In this document: positions 1-7,520 of the stretch, in pieces
Layout of the letters: each line of letters opens with the position of its first letter
Position numbering within the stretch: position 1 is the stretch's first letter
Source of the DNA: Clostridiales bacterium
GTDB taxonomy: Bacteria > Bacillota > Clostridia > Lachnospirales > Cellulosilyticaceae
Length of the DNA stretch: 20,828 nucleotides
Direction of reading: 5' to 3'
Assembly: GCA_019418225.1 (NCBI GenBank)
Contig: DYCF01000026.1
Coordinates: 1-20,828, forward strand
Position numbers and translations under genes: made by a program
Notes under the pieces: generated by a model
Told to the model about the DNA's origin: nothing
Database searches by the model: none
Seen by the model: only the letters and a program-made list of their open reading frames with translations

Positions 1-15
1 TTCTAGTCTAACAGT

Positions 16-50
16 AAAAATGGCTGTAGACAATGTAATTGTCTACAGCC
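16..50 (-). terminator. Rho-independent terminator of the peptide-binding protein gene
   Basis: A perfect 13-bp inverted repeat (22-34 pairing with 38-50, loop of 3 nt, arm GGCTGTAGACAAT) is followed on the minus strand by a run of five T (20-16). This is the classic hairpin plus U-tract form. It lies 36 nt after the stop codon of the upstream binding protein gene and comes directly after a second hairpin. Confidence 0.88.
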
Positions 51-52
51 TG

Positions 53-80
53 AGACTACTCATAAGCTTATGAGTAGTCT
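53..80 (-). repeat. 28-bp perfect palindrome, first hairpin of a tandem terminator
   Basis: Positions 53-66 are the exact reverse complement of 67-80, with no spacer and a HindIII-like AAGCTT centre. The palindrome sits 6 nt after the stop codon of the binding protein gene and only 2 nt before the next hairpin. It has no U-run of its own, so it probably acts as a 3'-end stabilising or pause hairpin together with the terminator. A protein-binding role cannot be excluded. Confidence 0.75.
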
Positions 81-86
81 TCACTT

Positions 87-1700
87 TTATGATTTTGTCC
101 ACACTTCTACATTGGCAAAGATATTTAGAGGCGTTGGATGGACATTGCCTTTGATTTGGCTACTGGTCATCATAACAGACTTTTTGAAGTACAAACTTAA
201 GTATGGATTTTGAGTAATAAAATATTGTTGGAACTTATTAAAAGCTTCTGCCTTTGTTGTTTCATTTGCTAAAAAGGCTTTTTGAAGGAGTTCATTCATC
301 GTTTCATCATTATATCCTACATAATTTTCACCACTTCCGATGCGATTAGAATTAAGTGCAAAGCTTAAATCTGTAGCATATGAAAGCTTGAATCCACCTA
401 GAAAAGCATCAAATTGTCTGCTAGTAATGCGATTAAAATACGTATCTTTGTCAACTGCTTCAATCGTAACCTCTATACCAATCTCTGCATAAAGTTCTTT
501 AATAACTTTAGCTACATTAACACGGTCTGTATTTTCCTCATTTACTAAAAGGGTAAATCTAAATGGCACATTATTTTTCATAAGTAGACCATTACTTCCC
601 TTCTCATAGCCTTCTTGTGTAAGCAAGAAGCGTGCTTTTTCTTTGTCATAGGTACGTATCTCTATACTTTTATCATAAAGATAAGAAACTGGACTAATTG
701 GTGTGTCTGTAACAATAGCATGTTCTAAATAATAACGCTGTACCATATCTTGACGATTAATCGCACATAGTAAAGCTTCCCTAATATTTGCATTTTGGAA
801 AATAGCTTTACTTAAATTTAATCCCATAAATTCATAAATATTAGAAGCCATTTCATAAGATGAAGTCCCTTTGTTATTTGTATATTTTCCCCATTCTGTA
901 AGATCTGTATAAACAACATCAATGAGACCTTGCTTAAATGCATACAAACTACTTTCTTCATCCGGAATAATATTAACCTGTACGGATTCAATTAAAGGCT
1001 TTCCTTTAAAATAGCTGCTATTTGCTTTAAGAGACATACGCTTAGATGCAGTAAAATCTTCAAATGTATAGGGTCCTGAACCTACAGGACGCATTATCGC
1101 ACTTGCTTGATCTTTCACATCATAAATATGTTTTGGAATGACAGGGAAAAATAGTGTCTGTAATACGCCACTAAAAGCCTGTTTATAAATAATCTTTAAA
1201 GTATACGCATCTACAGCTTCCATAGAAGCAATGTTTTCTACACTGCTTTTATAAGGACTATCTGGTATTTGCTGGATTTGTTGTAACGTATAAATTACAT
1301 CTGCCGTTGTAAGTGGCTGGCCATCATGGAATTTTACATCATTCCTTAATGTAATTGTTACGGCAGTTTCTGTTTCATTTACCATCCAAGACTTTGCAAG
1401 ATTACTACTAATTGTGCCATTTTCTTCGATATTTACAAGTGGACTAAAAATAAGAAATAACACTTGTTGTACATTTTCAGGCACATTATAAAGTGGATGT
1501 AATGTTGTTGGCGTATTCATGGCAATAATCATTTCACCTTGCTTTGAAACTGTTGACGTATTTTGAGGTGTCTCTGTTTCAATGGGTGTGTTTGAGTCAT
1601 CCATAACGTTCTGATCTTCTGGCTGATTTGTATTTGTACATCCAACAAGTAAAGCAAGTAGCATGATGAGCATCAAAAAAATCTTATGACGCTTTTTCAT
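87..1700 (-). CDS. Oligopeptide/nickel-type ABC transporter substrate-binding lipoprotein (SBP family 5)
   Basis: A 537-residue protein of the DppA/OppA family. It starts with a lipoprotein signal peptide: basic MKKRHK, a hydrophobic stretch, and lipobox LVGC with the lipidated Cys at 21. A Thr/Asn/Pro-rich linker follows to about residue 55. The mature part carries family landmarks, including an LRNDVKFHDGQPLT segment, an ADVIYTL segment, a GSGPY segment and late ANIREALLCAINR-type text. It would bind peptides or similar solutes outside the membrane for an ABC importer. No permease or ATPase genes adjoin it, so it is an orphan component here. A strong ribosome binding site (AAGGAGG, 8 nt from ATG) fixes the start. 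A good promoter overlaps the end of coaE, and a double hairpin follows the gene, so it is probably transcribed alone. The exact ligand is not readable from sequence. Confidence 0.9.
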   Translation of the reverse strand: MKKRHKIFLMLIMLLALLVGCTNTNQPEDQNVMDDSNTPIETETPQNTSTVSKQGEMIIAMNTPTTLHPLYNVPENVQQVLFLIFSPLVNIEENGTISSNLAKSWMVNETETAVTITLRNDVKFHDGQPLTTADVIYTLQQIQQIPDSPYKSSVENIASMEAVDAYTLKIIYKQAFSGVLQTLFFPVIPKHIYDVKDQASAIMRPVGSGPYTFEDFTASKRMSLKANSSYFKGKPLIESVQVNIIPDEESSLYAFKQGLIDVVYTDLTEWGKYTNNKGTSSYEMASNIYEFMGLNLSKAIFQNANIREALLCAINRQDMVQRYYLEHAIVTDTPISPVSYLYDKSIEIRTYDKEKARFLLTQEGYEKGSNGLLMKNNVPFRFTLLVNEENTDRVNVAKVIKELYAEIGIEVTIEAVDKDTYFNRITSRQFDAFLGGFKLSYATDLSFALNSNRIGSGENYVGYNDETMNELLQKAFLANETTKAEAFNKFQQYFITQNPYLSLYFKKSVMMTSSQIKGNVHPTPLNIFANVEVWTKS

Positions 1701-1725
1701 CTTTTGTTCCTCCTTGTTTAAATAA

Positions 1726-1753
1726 AGTATATGTTCTAATCTTGTTATGTTAA
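1726..1753 (-). promoter_or_regulatory. Sigma-A-type promoter candidate for the peptide-binding protein gene
   Basis: Read on the minus strand, TTAACA (1748-1753) and TATACT (1726-1731) are separated by 16 nt, each matching the consensus at 5 of 6 positions. The -35 box lies at the very end of coaE. The predicted start is about 19 nt upstream of the ATG, leaving just enough room for the ribosome binding site. Confidence 0.6.
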
Positions 1754-2341
1754 TTCATTAAGTATATTTTGTATTTGTCCTTTAGTATGTTCAAGCGAAA
1801 TACTATTATCCACCACATAATCAGCTACCATCTTAAAGTCTTCCCAACTTTTTTGTACTTTCATACGTGCTGTCACGACCTCCAATGATACACCTTCTCT
1901 TTGCATCACTCGCTCTATACGTATATTTTCCTCTGCATAAACGGCTATTACTGTATCTACAATTTCTATAAGACCACTTTCAATAAGAAGTGCTGCTTCT
2001 AATAAAATATGATGTTGTGGTGCTGCAAGCTTAAACCATGCAATACGTCTTTCAATTTCTTCTCGAATCAGAGGATGTGTAATCCCATTGAGAATTTGAA
2101 GCTTATTAGTGTCACTAAATACAATGTTTCCCAACTTTTTACGTACAATTTCACCTTGCTCATCTAAAATAGAAGGACCAAAGGCCGCCAGAACAGGTTC
2201 ATATGCGGCCTGGCCTTTTAAAAGTATTTCATGACCAATGGTATCTGCTTCAATGACTTCAATAGGTGTAAGTTCAGTAAGCTGAGCGGCTACAGTCGTT
2301 TTTCCAGCACCAATTCCTCCTACAATTCCTATAATCTTCAT
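1745..2341 (-). CDS. coaE: Dephospho-CoA kinase
   Basis: A 198-residue cytoplasmic enzyme that phosphorylates dephospho-CoA with ATP in the last step of coenzyme A synthesis. The P-loop GGIGAGKTT is at residues 8-16, right after the first beta strand, as is usual in CoaE. Further family marks are EADTIGHEIL, an LLEAALLIESG segment matching the conserved acceptor-site region, and the C-terminal ADYVVDN motif. Length matches the family (about 200). The reading frame could start at a GTG at 2353, but that codon forms part of GTGAGG, the apparent ribosome binding site. The ATG at 2341 gives 6-nt spacing and puts the P-loop at its normal distance from the N-terminus. It starts 24 nt after the polA stop, so it is probably co-transcribed with polA. 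Confidence 0.95.
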   Translation of the reverse strand: MKIIGIVGGIGAGKTTVAAQLTELTPIEVIEADTIGHEILLKGQAAYEPVLAAFGPSILDEQGEIVRKKLGNIVFSDTNKLQILNGITHPLIREEIERRIAWFKLAAPQHHILLEAALLIESGLIEIVDTVIAVYAEENIRIERVMQREGVSLEVVTARMKVQKSWEDFKMVADYVVDNSISLEHTKGQIQNILNELT

Positions 2342-2365
2342 TTTATACCTCACAAGTTATAAATT

Positions 2366-5008
2366 TTATTTTACGTCTAACCAATTTTCCCCCTCATGTA
2401 CTTCCACAAATAAAGGTACACTGAGCGAAACCGCATTTTCCATTTCTTCTTTTAATAATTTCTGAACTATACTAATTTCGCTACGATGCGTTTCAATAAG
2501 TAGCTCATCATGTACCGTTAAAATTAATTTTGACTTTAAATTTAAATCTTTAAGTTTTTGATGCACTTTAACCATGGCAATTTTAATGATATCTGCAGCT
2601 GTTCCTTGAATTGGCGTATTCATCGCCACACGTTTACCAAATTCACGCATATTATAATTACTAGCTAAAATTTCTGGTATTTCACGTTTACGATTAAACA
2701 TTGTTCCTACATAACCATTGCGCATGGCAAAATCAATTGTTCCTTCAATATACGCTTTAATACTCGGATATTTTGCAAAGTAGCCATCAATATAGGCTTG
2801 AGCTTCTTTCTGTGGAATCTTAAGATCTTCTGCTAGAGCAAAAGCGCTAATACCATAGACAATACCGAAGTTAACAGCTTTTGCATTACTTCTTTGTTCA
2901 CTTGTTACCTCATCAAAAGGCACACGGAATACCTGTGACGCAGTAAGTGTATGGATATCTAGATTTTCTTTGAAACCACGAATAAGTGTCTCATCTCCTG
3001 AAATATGTGCTAATACACGTAATTCAATTTGTGAGTAGTCCCCATCTAAGAAAACATAGTCTGATGAAGAGGGTACAAAAAGTTTACGAATCTTACGTCC
3101 CATTTCAAATTTAACCGGAATATTTTGAATATTTGGTTCAGTGCTACTTAGACGTCCTGTTGCTGTAATTGTTTGATTAAATGTAGAATGAATCTTTGCA
3201 TCTGGTGTCATAACACTTAAAAGACCATCTACATATGTTGATTTCAGCTTCGTATATTGACGATATTCTAAAATCTTAGCCACAATAGGATAATCATTTT
3301 TTAAAGCTTCTAATACTTCTGCAGCAGTTGAGTAACCTGTCTTTGTTTTTTTTGCAGCTGGAATACCTAATTTCTCAAATAAAATCACGCCCAATTGTTT
3401 TGGTGAATTAACATTAAAGGCTTCCCCTGCCATTTCATAAATTTCTTCTTCAAGAGTTTTAATGAGCACCTGTAAATCTGTACCATATTGTTTCAACCCT
3501 TGTATATCCACACTAATTCCTGCCATTTCCATATCAAAAAGTACTTCAATAAGTGGCATTTCAATTTCATAGAAAAGCTTGTCCATTTGTTCTTTTTCTA
3601 AGGCTACTTTCATGGCTGTGGTAGATTTTTCCACAACCTGTGCACGTTTTATCATATTTTGAATACGTACATCCTCCTCTAATTGTAACCACTTAATCAT
3701 GCTCTTTCCTTTACCTAAAAGAGCTTCAATGCCTAAAAGATTCATGCCGGTATCAAATAGTTCTGCTAGTTCTGCCAAATCATAAGTCTTACTTGTAGGA
3801 TGTAGTAAATAGGCTGCAATGAATGTGTCAAAATCTACTTTTGCAATACCAATACCGGCTTCCATTAAACCATGACGTAAGTTTTTGCTGTCATGAATAT
3901 TTTTACTATAACTACTACTTTCAAAGAATTCAATAAGACCTGACTTGGCATCTAAATCCGTTAAATCCCACTCTAAATAATAAGCTTTTTCCTTAACATA
4001 TAGTCCTAATCCTATGATGTTTTCTTCCATGAAATAACTTAAGCTAATATTTTCATCTTTATGAAGATCTAAGAATTGTTTAAAGTTTTCTTTTGTTAAT
4101 GTTATAATTTCTAACGGTGGCAGAACTTCTTCTGATGCTTTACGACCAAGTCGTGTTAAAAGTGTCTTAAGATCTAATTCCTTAAGTATATTATATGCCT
4201 CATCATCCAAACTCAGTTCATACTCAAAGTCATCCCACCTATAATCAAGTGGTACATCACAAACAATAGTTGCAAGCATTTTACTATCTCTTGCATCTTG
4301 TGCATAAGTCATAAGATTTTCTTTTAATTTCTTTTGCTTAATTTCTTCGACATGTGCTAATAAGTTTTCAATACTACCATATTCCTTAATAAGCTTAACC
4401 GCCGTTTTTTCGCCAATACCAGGTACGCCTTTAATATTATCAGACGTATCCCCCATAAGGCCTTTGACATCTATAAACTGAGTAGGTGTTACTTCATAAA
4501 CTGTTTCTACATCTTTTGCAAAGAAGCTTTCAATTTCTGTTCCCGTCTTTTTGGTACGTGGAATTTTAATTTCAATTTGATCTGAAGTAATTTGAAATAA
4601 ATCACGGTCACCTGATACAACTGTTACACGTAAGCCTTCTTTTTCACCTTCTTTGGCTAATGTACCAAGGACATCATCTGCTTCATAGCCTTCCTTTGAA
4701 ACAATCTGAATATTCATAGCTGTAAGTAGCTTTTTTAAAAGAGGCATTTGACTACGTAATTCTTGAGGCATACCTTTTCTTGTTCCTTTATATTCACTCG
4801 AAAATTCATGACGAAACGTTGGCGTGCTTAAATCAAATGCAACACCTAAGTAATCTGGCTTTTCTTTTTCAATTAAGGAAAGCATAATATTCATAAAGCC
4901 ATAAATGGCGTTGGTATAAACTCCATCTTTATTCGTTAAAAGAGGAACACCATAAAATGCACGATTAGCAATGCTATGCCCATCAAATAATAATAATTTT
5001 TTACTCAT
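2366..5008 (-). CDS. polA: DNA polymerase I (5'-3' exonuclease plus polymerase, proofreading domain degenerate)
   Basis: An 880-residue repair and Okazaki-fragment polymerase. The N-terminal 5'-3' exonuclease (about 1-290) keeps its metal ligands: D9, E109, D111, D112, D134, D136, and D187/D190 in GDTSDN, then the GVPGIGEKTA helix-hairpin-helix. The family A polymerase domain has motif A with D657 in DYSQIELR, the O-helix with R706, K710, F714 and Y717, and motif C VHDE with D834. The middle 3'-5' exonuclease fold has lost its acidic residues: the DxE site reads SLSYFME, the second motif reads KNLRHG, and the third aspartate is not visible. That is as in many Gram-positive PolA proteins and Taq polymerase, so no proofreading is expected. 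ATG follows an AGAGGTG ribosome binding site. The gene sits between recO and coaE. Confidence 0.97.
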   Translation of the reverse strand: MSKKLLLFDGHSIANRAFYGVPLLTNKDGVYTNAIYGFMNIMLSLIEKEKPDYLGVAFDLSTPTFRHEFSSEYKGTRKGMPQELRSQMPLLKKLLTAMNIQIVSKEGYEADDVLGTLAKEGEKEGLRVTVVSGDRDLFQITSDQIEIKIPRTKKTGTEIESFFAKDVETVYEVTPTQFIDVKGLMGDTSDNIKGVPGIGEKTAVKLIKEYGSIENLLAHVEEIKQKKLKENLMTYAQDARDSKMLATIVCDVPLDYRWDDFEYELSLDDEAYNILKELDLKTLLTRLGRKASEEVLPPLEIITLTKENFKQFLDLHKDENISLSYFMEENIIGLGLYVKEKAYYLEWDLTDLDAKSGLIEFFESSSYSKNIHDSKNLRHGLMEAGIGIAKVDFDTFIAAYLLHPTSKTYDLAELAELFDTGMNLLGIEALLGKGKSMIKWLQLEEDVRIQNMIKRAQVVEKSTTAMKVALEKEQMDKLFYEIEMPLIEVLFDMEMAGISVDIQGLKQYGTDLQVLIKTLEEEIYEMAGEAFNVNSPKQLGVILFEKLGIPAAKKTKTGYSTAAEVLEALKNDYPIVAKILEYRQYTKLKSTYVDGLLSVMTPDAKIHSTFNQTITATGRLSSTEPNIQNIPVKFEMGRKIRKLFVPSSSDYVFLDGDYSQIELRVLAHISGDETLIRGFKENLDIHTLTASQVFRVPFDEVTSEQRSNAKAVNFGIVYGISAFALAEDLKIPQKEAQAYIDGYFAKYPSIKAYIEGTIDFAMRNGYVGTMFNRKREIPEILASNYNMREFGKRVAMNTPIQGTAADIIKIAMVKVHQKLKDLNLKSKLILTVHDELLIETHRSEISIVQKLLKEEMENAVSLSVPLFVEVHEGENWLDVK

Positions 5009-5036
5009 AGTTCACCTCTTACTTTTATTTATCTTT

Positions 5037-5045
5037 AGTATACCA
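5037..5045 (-). promoter_or_regulatory. Extended -10 promoter candidate for polA-coaE
   Basis: On the minus strand the 52-nt recO-polA gap contains TGGTATACT, an extended -10 element (TGn plus TATACT, 5 of 6). No good -35 box lies 17 nt upstream, which an extended -10 promoter can tolerate. It would start transcription about 20-30 nt before the polA ATG. This is sequence inference only. Confidence 0.42.
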
Positions 5046-5060
5046 TATTGTGTAAAAAAA

Positions 5061-5819
5061 TTACATTTTTTCAATACGTCCTATAAAATCTAAAGTTTTA
5101 AATTCTTTATCTATATAATACCCCACATATGCCTCACATACACCATCTAGTTCTGCTTGAATTTCAGGTGTTAAATTAAAATAAAAAAGTTGATTCAATG
5201 GCACATTTACAATATACTTCATACAGTATAACGTTGTATATTGTATACTTAAACTGAAATTTACATCTAGCTTACAAGATTTGCATACAAGCCCACCTTC
5301 TTCAGGTGAAAAATAATAAATCTGCCTTGCATCTTCTTCAAGCACTTCACCACACCCACTACATGCCATCAGTTGTGGCATGAAGCCTATAAGGCTCATT
5401 GCCCTTAGTTCAAAGGTACGGCGAATGAGCTGGGGTGTCATTTCTCCTTTGGTAAGAGCCTTTAGTGTCATGAGTGTAAGTTTTAATAAATCCTGCTGAG
5501 GAAGTTCCGGTTCGGTAACGCTTTGAATAAATTCCATAATATAACTGGCATAACTCAGATTCATTAAATCTTCACGAATACTATGAAACATTTCAATGAC
5601 TTCAACACCTACTAAACGATATGTATCTTTAAAGCTAGTCAGCATAAAATCCCCGTACACAAAAACCTGAGTTCCTGAGGCAAAGCCCTTATCAGATTTT
5701 TTTGCACGAGGTGCTAGAACTTGTATTTTCCCTATTTCCTTTGTAAAGAGAGTGATATATTTATCACTCTCTCCTATCGTATATTCTCTTATAACTAGTG
5801 CTTTCGTTTTTAGTATCAC
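5061..5819 (-). CDS. recO: DNA repair protein RecO
   Basis: A 252-residue recombination mediator that helps load RecA onto SSB-coated single-stranded DNA in the RecFOR pathway. The N-terminal OB-fold begins with the family-typical pattern (ILKTKALVIREYTIGESDK), including the conserved GE/D region, then KGFASGTQVFVYGDF. The C-terminal helical part holds a four-Cys zinc site, C153/C156 and C179/C182. Length is normal (about 250). The start codon is GTG, 10 nt after the yqzL stop. Its ribosome binding site (AGGA about 13 nt upstream, inside the end of yqzL) is weak and distant, and no better in-frame start matches the family N-terminus. It may therefore depend on translation of yqzL. Confidence 0.94.
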   Translation of the reverse strand: MILKTKALVIREYTIGESDKYITLFTKEIGKIQVLAPRAKKSDKGFASGTQVFVYGDFMLTSFKDTYRLVGVEVIEMFHSIREDLMNLSYASYIMEFIQSVTEPELPQQDLLKLTLMTLKALTKGEMTPQLIRRTFELRAMSLIGFMPQLMACSGCGEVLEEDARQIYYFSPEEGGLVCKSCKLDVNFSLSIQYTTLYCMKYIVNVPLNQLFYFNLTPEIQAELDGVCEAYVGYYIDKEFKTLDFIGRIEKM

Positions 5820-5829
5820 GTTACAATCA

Positions 5830-5952
5830 TCATCCTATCTCATGTTTACTTAGCTCAGCTCTTTTTTCATAAGCGGCTTCATATTCTTTAAAGTTAAGGT
5901 AGGTATCTATATTACCTGTGGTCATGAAATAACTCCAAAATTCTTGTAACAT
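5830..5952 (-). CDS. yqzL: YqzL family small protein
   Basis: A 40-codon gene in the gap between era and recO, exactly where Firmicutes carry yqzL. The protein starts MLQEFWSYFMTTGNIDTYL and continues with a charged helix (about residues 21-38). The W-x(3)-F-x(2)-TGNIDTYL core is the hallmark I recall for the YqzL family. The ATG follows an AGGGAG ribosome binding site at 8 nt, and the TGA stop lies 10 nt before the recO GTG. Family function is unknown. The tight, conserved link with recO suggests a role in the same expression unit, or simply translational coupling. It is easily missed because of its length. Confidence 0.85.
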   Translation of the reverse strand: MLQEFWSYFMTTGNIDTYLNFKEYEAAYEKRAELSKHEIG

Positions 5953-6025
5953 ATGCACAACTCCCTAGTTAAGATTTATATTTCTTTATTAAGTTGTGTA
6001 GTTTTCTTTTTCCTATGCTACAAAA

Positions 6026-6053
6026 AATATACCATTTCAAAAGCCCTTGACAA
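6026..6053 (-). promoter_or_regulatory. Sigma-A-type promoter candidate for yqzL-recO-polA-coaE
   Basis: Just after the era stop, the minus strand reads TTGTCA (6048-6053, 5 of 6), a 16-nt spacer, then TATATT (6026-6031, 5 of 6). The predicted transcript would have a leader of about 65 nt before yqzL. No terminator-like hairpin follows era, so read-through from the upstream cluster is also likely. Confidence 0.5.
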
Positions 6054-6054
6054 G

Positions 6055-6963
6055 TTACATTAAATCTTTACCGTTATAACCATAGTTTTTAATTAAGAAG
6101 TCACTATCACGCCAGTTTTTCTTAATTTTCACCCAAAGTGTAAGATAAATTTTTGATCCTAATAGTCTTTCAATATCATAGCGTGCCTTTGAACCAATTT
6201 CCTTAATCATTTGACCTTGTTTACCAATGATAATACGTTTATGTGAATCTCTTTCACAGACAATCGTTGCTTCTATATCTACCATATTTCCTTTCTCACG
6301 ACGTTTCATACTATCAATTTCTACAGCAATACCATGAGGGATTTCTTTATCTAATAAATGCAGTGCCTTTTCACGAATGATTTCTGCTACAATTTGACGC
6401 TCTGGTTGGTCTGTAAGCATATCATCTGGGAAAAATTGAGGTCCTTCTGGTAAGTAGTTCGGAATACATTTTAATATAGCTTCTACATTTGTTCTTTCAT
6501 ATGCTGAAATTGGAATAATTTCTTTAAAGTCATAAGCCTTACTATACACATCAATTGTTTGAAGAACGATTTCTTTTGAAACACTATCAATTTTATTAAT
6601 GCATAAGAAAACAGGTGTATTAACTGTTTTAAGACGCTCAATAATTTCCTGGTCTAATTTTCCAATGAATGGATCTGCTTCTACAAGATAAAAGATGGCA
6701 TCTACTTCATTTAAAGTTGTTGTTGCTGCCTTTACCATGTATTCTCCGAGTTTATTTTTAGGTGTATGAATTCCTGGCGTATCAATAAAGATTGCTTGAA
6801 AATCTTCTCTTGTTAAAACTGTCTGAATACGGTTACGTGTTGTTTGAGGTTTGTTAGACATAATAGCTACTTTCTCACCAATTAACGTATTCATGAGTGT
6901 TGATTTACCCACATTTGGGCGTCCAATAATAGATACAAAACCTGATTTAAATCCTTGTTTCAT
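6055..6963 (-). CDS. era: GTPase Era, 30S ribosome assembly
   Basis: A 302-residue GTPase that binds the 3' end of 16S rRNA and checkpoints 30S subunit maturation. The GTPase domain shows G1 GRPNVGKS at 14-21, a TT effector pair near 41, G3 DTPG at 61-64, G4 NKID at 123-126 and G5 SAYE. The C-terminal KH domain (about 205-285) carries IIIGKQGQMIKEIG, the RNA-binding GxxG-type loop, and ends in the family-typical VKIKKNWRDSDFLIKNYGY. Length is standard. ATG follows AGGAG at 8 nt. It lies 56 nt downstream of ybeY, which fits since YbeY acts on the same rRNA end. In B. subtilis dgkA and cdd separate these two genes; here they are absent. Confidence 0.97.
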   Translation of the reverse strand: MKQGFKSGFVSIIGRPNVGKSTLMNTLIGEKVAIMSNKPQTTRNRIQTVLTREDFQAIFIDTPGIHTPKNKLGEYMVKAATTTLNEVDAIFYLVEADPFIGKLDQEIIERLKTVNTPVFLCINKIDSVSKEIVLQTIDVYSKAYDFKEIIPISAYERTNVEAILKCIPNYLPEGPQFFPDDMLTDQPERQIVAEIIREKALHLLDKEIPHGIAVEIDSMKRREKGNMVDIEATIVCERDSHKRIIIGKQGQMIKEIGSKARYDIERLLGSKIYLTLWVKIKKNWRDSDFLIKNYGYNGKDLM

Positions 6964-7003
6964 TTATTTATCTCCTAATAAGTTAGTTTACCATAATGTA
7001 AGT

Positions 7004-7024
7004 GATAGGAAGGTTTTTCCTATC
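7004..7024 (-). repeat. Small inverted repeat spanning the ybeY stop codon
   Basis: GATAGGAA (7004-7011) pairs perfectly with TTCCTATC (7017-7024) around a 5-nt loop. It overlaps the ybeY stop (7020-7022). No T-run follows on either strand, so it does not look like a terminator. It could be an mRNA stem at the ybeY-era junction, or chance. Confidence 0.35.
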
Positions 7025-7520
7025 TTAAGATAGCAAGACATTGTAACACATTTTCTTGCTTTTGTCTCATATTTTTTTCATCTGCTTCTGTCATATGATC
7101 ATAGCCTAATAAATGTAACATACTATGGGCTACAAGGAAACATACTTCACGTTCTAATGAATGACCATATTCTTCGGCTTGAAGTACTGCGATTTCATCA
7201 CACAAAATAATATCACCTAAAATCACTTCTTCTGTATCATAGTTTACACAACTGCTTGTGTCTAGGGTATCCCAATTGATTTTCCCTATACATTCTGGTT
7301 CTATTTGAGGGAATGAAAGTACATCAGTCGGTCTGTCAATTTGACGGTGTTCACGATTAATTTCATGAATTTCTGCTTTATCAACTACAGTTAAGCTTAC
7401 TTCTACCTCATAAGGTACTTCTTCTTGGTCTAGACACTGATTCATTACAGCCTTTACCTTTTCCAGTAGTCCCGGATGTTTGTCAAAAAATTGTTGTTCG
7501 TCTTCTAAATAAACTGTCAC
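7020..7520 (-). CDS. ybeY: Endoribonuclease YbeY, 16S rRNA maturation and ribosome quality control
   Basis: A 166-residue zinc-dependent RNase of the UPF0054 family. The metal site is the H-x3-H-x5-H motif at H132, H136 and H142 (HSMLHLLGYDH). Upstream marks are INREHRQIDRPTDVLSFP and GDIILC, both typical of YbeY. It starts with GTG, preceded by AAAGGA at 7 nt. The GTGA string makes a 4-nt overlap with the pgpH stop, so the two are translationally coupled. Length matches the family (about 150-170). The pairing with era downstream agrees with the joint role in 16S rRNA 3'-end processing. Confidence 0.96.
   Translation of the reverse strand: MTVYLEDEQQFFDKHPGLLEKVKAVMNQCLDQEEVPYEVEVSLTVVDKAEIHEINREHRQIDRPTDVLSFPQIEPECIGKINWDTLDTSSCVNYDTEEVILGDIILCDEIAVLQAEEYGHSLEREVCFLVAHSMLHLLGYDHMTEADEKNMRQKQENVLQCLAILR

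Noticed and set aside
5041..5060. Terminator between recO and polA (TGTAA and TTACA around an A-run)
   Set aside because: Only a 5-bp AT-rich stem, too weak to act as a terminator.
6964..7019. Promoter for era in the ybeY-era gap (TGGTAAACT on the minus strand)
   Set aside because: The -10 matches only 4 of 6 with no -35 box; read-through from ybeY explains era expression.
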